NCBI GenBank assembly: GCA_003117195.1
Contig: BDSI01000103.1
Span: 251,501 to 315,500 of the forward strand
DNA: 64,000 nt
Source: Eudorina sp. 2006-703-Eu-15
Lineage: Eukaryota > Chlorophyta > Chlorophyceae > Chlamydomonadales > Volvocaceae
Direction of reading: 5' to 3'
Under the pieces are notes generated by a model. The model was not told the DNA's origin and searched no databases. It saw only the letters and a list, made by a program, of their open reading frames with translations. Shown here one piece after another: positions 59,087-64,000 of this stretch (position 1 is the first letter of the stretch; each line of letters starts with the position of its first letter). A program made the translations under genes and the position numbers.

Positions 59087-60014
59087 GGTGGCTGGGGACT
59101 GGGGACAGGCATCGCGCGATGACTATGTCAGCGGGGAAAACCGGCGTGACGGTATGTGTGTGTACCGGTGGGACTGTGAAAGGTGGAGGTGGAGGTGGAG
59201 GCGGCTGTGTCCGGGGGTGGATGGGCCTCTGGGGGTCATGGGGACCGCGGGCGGGTCGCACGGACCTCAGGTCAGCATCAGCCGGGGGCATTGGATGCGG
59301 CGGAGAGAGACCGCTGTGTGGCGGCCATCACCCTCCCCCACCCGGGGTCACACGAACGTGCCCGGGGCCCCGGGACTGAAGGCTGGAAGGGAAAGGTCGT
59401 GGCTATTTGCCGTTCTGCTGCCGTACTTGTCCGTGCTGTAGCGGGCGGGGCCCCCTGGGGTTTGGGGGCAGCGCTGCAGGAGCCGGTTCCCTCTCTTATC
59501 TCCCCATTCCTCTCTCTTAAGGGAGACGAGGAGACGACGCACCCCCCTGTCCCCATTTGCGCGGTGCGGTGCACGAAAAAAAGGCGTGGAAGAGTCAGTC
59601 CGCCCGCACCGGGTCACCCGGGTCCACATTTCAGAGCGCGCAAGTGTCGCCGACGGTGGGTGGACGGTGAGAGGACGCTCCGTGTCGCCCGTACTCTTTC
59701 CCCCACCCCACCCCACCGCACAGCCTGTTGAACACCGACGATGGGCCTCCCTCTCTTCCCTACCTACCTACCTGCCGCAAGGTCACCCCAGGTCTAAGCA
59801 CCCACCACCCCATCAGCACGAACGCACGCTGCACGCTACGCGCTAAACGCTGCGCGTTGCACGCTACGCGCACCACCTCTCTTACAGTCTTCTCAACGCG
59901 CGCACCACCACTGAGCCCCACCACTTGGCACTCTCCTTGGCTGTCATGCCCCTTGGCTGCCGGGACAGCTGCTGGGGGGGGGAAGGGGCTCTTTGTGCGC
60001 ACATACGATAGCAA
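59087..60014. other. Convergent intergenic region
   Basis: It lies between the stop at 59086 (plus) and the stop at 60015 (minus). A minus-strand TGTAA at 59882-59886 is 129 nt past the pseudouridine synthase stop and is a good poly(A) motif. No plus-strand TGTAA was seen for the left gene. A short GT/GGTGGA-rich run is near 59175-59205. No exon is visible. Confidence 0.55.
59882..59886 (-). terminator. Polyadenylation motif of the pseudouridine synthase gene
   Basis: The minus strand reads TGTAA 129 nt downstream of the stop codon, a normal distance for a compact algal 3' UTR. Confidence 0.6.
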
Positions 60015-63000
60015 TCACCGCTGCCGCTGATGCCCCCGGCCCCGAGACCCGCTCTGCGTCTTCTTAGCCGCCGCCGCAGCCGCGGCGGCACTCTTCCGCC
60101 ACTCCTCCTCCGCCTCGGCCAGCGCCGCCGCGTCCGGCAATGGCAGCCCCAGGGCCCCCAGGCAGGCCGCCATGTCGTCGTGCAGCGGGGCGGTCAGCCG
60201 CACGGGACGGCCGGTGAGGGGGTGGGTGAAGTGCAGCGCGGCGGCGTGCAGCGCCTGGCGGGGCAGCCAGGGGCCCTGAACAGGAGGGGGGACGGGGGCG
60301 GGGGCCCGTGGGGGACGAGGTGTGTGTGTGTGGTGGTGGGGGGTTGGGAGGGGGTGAGTGGGTGGAGAGGGTATGGGAAATCAGTGGCCGTATTAGGCGG
60401 GAAGGGGTGTCAAAACGGCCCAAACGGGGGTTGCGGTGGGGGGACTTTGGCATTATTGTGTGTCTGCAAGGCAAGCGACAGGTGGAGATTGCATGGCGGG
60501 TGGGGGTGCGGGAGGAGATGTCGCAACCCCAGCGGATGATCCCTGCACCATGAGGCATCTTCCATTCAGGCGGGTTCCGTTCCAGGTGGATTCCGCGGCA
60601 CCGTCCCGATGGCTCGACCACCACGGTCCCTGGGGTGCTGCCCCTCGTCGGGGGCGACAAACCCACCCACCCATCGCACACCCACCCACCTACCGTGACG
60701 CCGTATATGTCGTCCCCCACGATGGGGCAGCCCACGTGGTGCAGGTGCACCCGGATCTGGTGGGTGCGACCCGTGTGGGGGGCGCACAGCACCAGACTCG
60801 CCCCCGGGGGGATGGCAGCCGCGTGCGAAGGACCCCCCGCGGCCTCCCCGGAGCCGGCACCTCCGCCTCCGGCCGCACCAGGAACAGCACCCAGATGAGA
60901 TCCAGGCCCAGATCCAGATCCGGGGAGGGGCCGTTCATGGAACAGCAGGCCGGGGGCTCCCCCCGCGGAGGGCCCCAGGTCCGCCCGTGGGTTGGTGGCC
61001 AGGACGGCGAAGCTGGTGGCGGCCTCCTTGCCTGCGGCATGTGGGGTCCACGGCGGGGATTGGGTCCACGGCGGCACGGAGGAGGGCAGCTGCATGGACG
61101 CACCGTCCCGCGCCGCGACGCCCCACAGGGTACATTCCTCTCCACCAGCGCCCCAATGATGCCCCCGGTGGTCGGTCGACACGTCACGCCCTTGACAGTG
61201 CACCAATGGGCCGCGCCGCGAGGCCCTGCCTGTTCGAGCCCCACACGGGGGCAGCGTCATGACCGGCCGGGACGACTGCTTTCATGGTCCGTTTCCGTTA
61301 CTCCCCCCTTCCACCCTACCACCCCATCCCAGCCCAGCGGCCCTTCCCTACCCGTGTCCGCGACTCGCCGCGCCACCGCCTCGCGGGGGTGGCGGTCGAT
61401 GGGGGCATCCACGAAGAAGCTGGGCCGGCTGCCGCCGCTTCCACCACCGATCCCGTCGGTGCCGTTGGGCCCCACGGGACAGCCCACGCAGGCGGCCAGG
61501 TACAGCTTGCTCAGCGAGCGTTCCCTGCCTCGGTCGAAGACGGCGCAACAACCAGGGCGGGAGGAGAAGGAAGGAAACCGTAAAGCAACAAAGCGCAAGA
61601 AGGTATGTATATCGTTTGCACCACTGCATAAACGAACTTGCGCCACCATGGCGCACCGGACAGGCTCCACAAGTGCACCGAAACACTCCCCGTGGCCCCT
61701 CTACCAGGGAACCACCCCGCTCCTGAGAACCAACCACCGTATGCGGCTTCCGAAGCGAACTCTTGGAACAGGCGGTGGGCCTTACACTCTGTGAACCTCT
61801 CCGCGGCGCTGTTGGGCTCTGTGGGGGTGCCCACGCCATAAGCCACAGACCACCATTGGGAGGGGCGGACCGGGACGCCCAAACTCGTACCGGTGGCAAC
61901 TGAGCCGCCGCACCTGAACTGCCGGTGCATCCCCGCCACCACCTCGGGCCGTTTCGCGAACAGCAGCAGCCCGGACGTGTTCATGTCCAGGCGGTGAAGG
62001 ACGTACGGCTCCAGCTGGTACGGCACCGTGCTTGACAGCCCTGCTCGGGCTGTCTCCGCACCGCAGCTGTCATCATCACCGCTGCCGTCCGCGAAGTCCG
62101 AGCGGCCAGGGGATGATGATGATGATGATGATGATGAGGAGGAGGAGGACGACAATGATGACGTCAGCGTGAAGGGCTCTGGCAGTGGCAAGAGGTCGGG
62201 GATGGAGCTACCGTGGAGACCAAGGCCGCCTCCTCCTCCTCCCAGCCCGGGGCTCAGGTTGAGCAGCTGTACCTGCAGCCGGGAGCCGTCGGTCGACGCA
62301 GCATAACAGAACCAACAAACAATATACCAATTTTAGCCAGATAACGCACCAAGCCTTAATTTTTAGGGCGGCGTCCCCGGGTCGTCCCCGACCCGGCCCT
62401 CCCATGCGCAGCCCAGGTCCCTCCCTCCCTCCCTCCCTCCCTCCCTCCCTCGACCGCTGCCCCCGCTGGCCGACCGTTCCCCCGCCTCCCCTACCCCCCA
62501 CGAGCGCCAGGAGCCCCCCCCCTCCGAGCGCGCGGCAGCGAGTGACAGCGAGAGGGGGGCGATCCCGGACCCGTCCCCCAAGATCACGAAAGGGCTCTCC
62601 CCCCGCTCCCCCAGGTCGGGGACCCGGGGACCGGGGGACGGGGCACGACGGCCCCCGAGCTCACCGGGGTTGCGTCCCCGCTGCTGCCGCTGTCGCCGTA
62701 CCGCCTCCCCCGGCCTCGGTTGAGGTAGGCGATGACCTTGTTGACCACAGAGCCGCCTGCAAGGGCCCCCACCCCAGGCCACCCCAGGCCGGGGAGGTAT
62801 GGGGGAGCGAGCGAGAGTGTGTTTTTCAGTGTTGTTGTCGTGGCATTGTGATGCACGGGAACCATGCAGCGCGAGCCGCTAGGTACGCGCGTTGGCGTCG
62901 GCGGCACCTACCCACGCACCCACCCTCCCACGCACCCACCCTCCCACGCACCCACCCTCCCACGCACCCACCCTCCCACGCACCTACCCGTGAACCTGTG

Positions 63001-63120
63001 GATGGGCGCGGTGTGCAGCCCCACCGGCTTGTTGACCGCCAGGAAGTGCTCGTCCTCGAACACGATGTCCAGCGGTGGGCCCCCGGGGTCGGAGGCCAGG
63101 GGCACGGACGCCATCGCGCG
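60015..63120 (-). CDS. RluA-family RNA pseudouridine synthase (5' exons not resolved)
   Basis: Six phase-consistent exons: 63120-62988, 62756-62665, 62272-61914, 61524-61352, 61031-60694 and 60275-60015, 451 residues. The enzyme isomerises uridine to pseudouridine in rRNA, tRNA or mRNA. Family blocks in order: DIVFEDEHFLAVNKPVGLH, then YVLHRLDMNTSGLLLFAK with the catalytic Asp of HRLD, KLYLAACVG, GKEAATSFAVL, TGRTHQIRVHLHHVGCPIVG with DDIYG, and RQALHAAALHFTHPLTGRP. Insertions not typical of the family are a Ser/Asp/Glu run before HRLD and an Ala/Gly stretch before TGRTHQ. The C-terminus is basic (KKTQSGSRGRGHQRQR). An upstream protein-like exon near 63771-63850 (LPSRLQAEEAALRLGLPLA) would fit an N-terminal domain, but its phase does not join 63120 directly, so at least one exon is missing. 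The compartment is unknown. Confidence 0.9.
62104..62160 (-). repeat. Poly-Ser/acidic coding microsatellite
   Basis: GATGAT and GAGGAG triplets on the plus strand read as a Ser-rich run ([13 protein letters not shown]) in the frame of synthase exon 62272-61914. It lies between the N-terminal part and the catalytic HRLD motif. Confidence 0.7.
62911..62985. repeat. 16-bp minisatellite next to a donor
   Basis: About five copies of CACGCACCCACCCTCC. On the coding strand they start right after the GTAGGT donor of exon 63120-62988 as G-triplet-rich units. Confidence 0.8.
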
Positions 63121-63156
63121 CTGCAGGGCCAAGGACGCCCTGTTTGGGCCGGGGCC

Positions 63157-63246
63157 AGGGGGCCGGGGCCGGGGCCGGGGCCGGGGCCGGGGCCGGGGCC
63201 GGGGCCGGGGCCGGGGCCGGGGCCGGGGCCGGGGCCGGGGCCGGGG
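63157..63246. repeat. (GGGGCC)n hexanucleotide array
   Basis: Roughly 14 uninterrupted GGGGCC units on the plus strand inside the first resolved intron of the synthase gene. All frames on both strands are open, which explains the long spurious frames here. It is G-quadruplex-prone. Confidence 0.9.
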
Positions 63247-63531
63247 CAGGAGGGCACAGCTGTCACTCCGGGCGGCGGCGGGTTCGGTGCGACGGCGTGG
63301 AGCGGAGTGGTGCGCATCGGGCCGTCTCCTCTGGTCCAGTCTGCGGTGCGAATGTCGTACATCCCGGCTTGCATCCCAGCTGGTGCGACCCTTCCCCGCG
63401 TACCTGTACCTGTACCTGCACCTGGCAGGGACACGCCTACTCCCCCTTTCCCCTTCAGGTGTTCCATGATCGCTTCCCCCTCTCCTCCCTCCTGCCCTCC
63501 TGTGCATTGCCGGATGCCCGCCACCTGCTGA

Positions 63532-63598
63532 ATGAATGAATGAATGAATGAATGAATGAATGAATGAATGAACATACAGCGGAACCCAAAAAGGGATC
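63532..63598 (+). repeat. Family D repeat, second copy
   Basis: A TGAA run, then CATACAGCGGAACCC, AAAAAGGGATCA. The segment 1806-1846 has the same order: TGAA run, CGTTACAGCGGACCCCAAAG, GGATCA. The two copies are in the same orientation, 62 kb apart. Confidence 0.65.
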
Positions 63599-64000
63599 AA
63601 CTGCTGCCGCCAGCAGCTCGCAGCTGTGGATCGACAAGTACGGCACACAACCGGAGACCTCCCGCCGGGGCACCTCGGGAGCGAAAGAAGCTGCCAGGCA
63701 TCCAGCCTTGGAGGTCAATTCCCCTCCCTCCCCTCCCTCCCCTCCCCGCCCTCCGCCCTCCTCGCCCTCCGCCCTCCCCGGGCTCCGCCCCCACCTGGCC
63801 AGCGGCAGCCCCAGTCGGAGGGCCGCCTCCTCCGCCTGCAGTCGCGAAGGCAGCCCCGTCTCCGGGTCGACTGGCCCAGACCTGCAGTCGGGGGTCGATC
63901 CGACGATACGACCCGTGGGTCACCGCCAGGGGGGACGTCGCGAGATTCTCTGCCGCACACGGGGGGAAGCACCTTGGTGGCGGCGGAGGGGACCGGCCGT

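Larger units (their letters stand above)
63121..64000. other. Upstream part of the pseudouridine synthase gene; mostly intron
   Basis: Contains a (GGGGCC)n array at about 63157-63246, a TGAA tetranucleotide run at 63532-63572 followed by a family D repeat, and a CCCTCC-rich tract at 63720-63785. A minus-strand stretch at 63850-63771 reads LPSRLQAEEAALRLGLPLA and ends at a CAG|GTGGGG donor; it is a likely upstream coding exon. The true start codon may lie beyond the window. Confidence 0.5.

Noticed and set aside
62404..63531. Plus-strand 375-residue open frame over the (GGGGCC)n array
   Set aside because: It runs antisense to well-supported pseudouridine synthase exons and consists of GPGPGP from the hexanucleotide repeat.

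Overview
The window is nuclear DNA of a green alga, most likely a chlorophycean (volvocine-type) species. The basis is very high GC, genes broken into many short exons with GT..AG introns, long Ala/Gly/Gln/Pro low-complexity coding runs, abundant microsatellites in introns, and TGTAA polyadenylation motifs after several genes. It is not prokaryotic: most long open frames are antisense or intronic shadows. I rebuilt gene models by hand from protein-like exons whose donor, acceptor and phase agree at each junction.

Layout. (1) 27-550, plus: last two exons of a gene entering from the left, possibly a cytochrome P450. (2) 2941-6379, minus: a ROG1/DUF676-type serine esterase in six exons. (3) 7896-22093, minus: a voltage-gated, cyclic-nucleotide-gated-like K+ channel with S1-S6, pore, C-linker and CNBD-like exons, followed by a very long low-complexity tail that probably belongs to the same gene. 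Its pore reads TTTGYAD instead of the usual TTVGYGD. (4) 22902-33081, plus: a 22-exon secretory exostosin-family (GT47) glycosyltransferase with EGF-like modules; its start is divergent from that of the channel. (5) 34928-36953, plus: pseudouridine-5'-phosphate glycosidase in four exons. (6) 39021-50696, minus: a 19-exon coiled-coil protein of about 1589 residues that I do not recognise. (7) 51240-59086, plus: a nine-exon, probably organelle-targeted low-complexity protein with a DUF3783-like segment, divergent from gene 6. (8) 60015 to about 63120 and beyond, minus: an RluA-family pseudouridine synthase whose 5' exons were not resolved.

The genes do not form a pathway. The one biochemical link is that an enzyme that makes pseudouridine in RNA (gene 8) and an enzyme that degrades pseudouridine monophosphate (gene 5) lie 23 kb apart.

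The least expected material is in the introns. At least three dispersed short repeat families recur across unrelated genes. One (family A) is present as an inverted pair enclosing about 345 bp inside a single intron, and elsewhere sits exactly at a splice donor, as expected for intron-generating or MITE-like elements. A fourth repeat (family D) recurs near both ends of the window. Most introns of genes 3 and 6 are phase 0 after a CAG codon.
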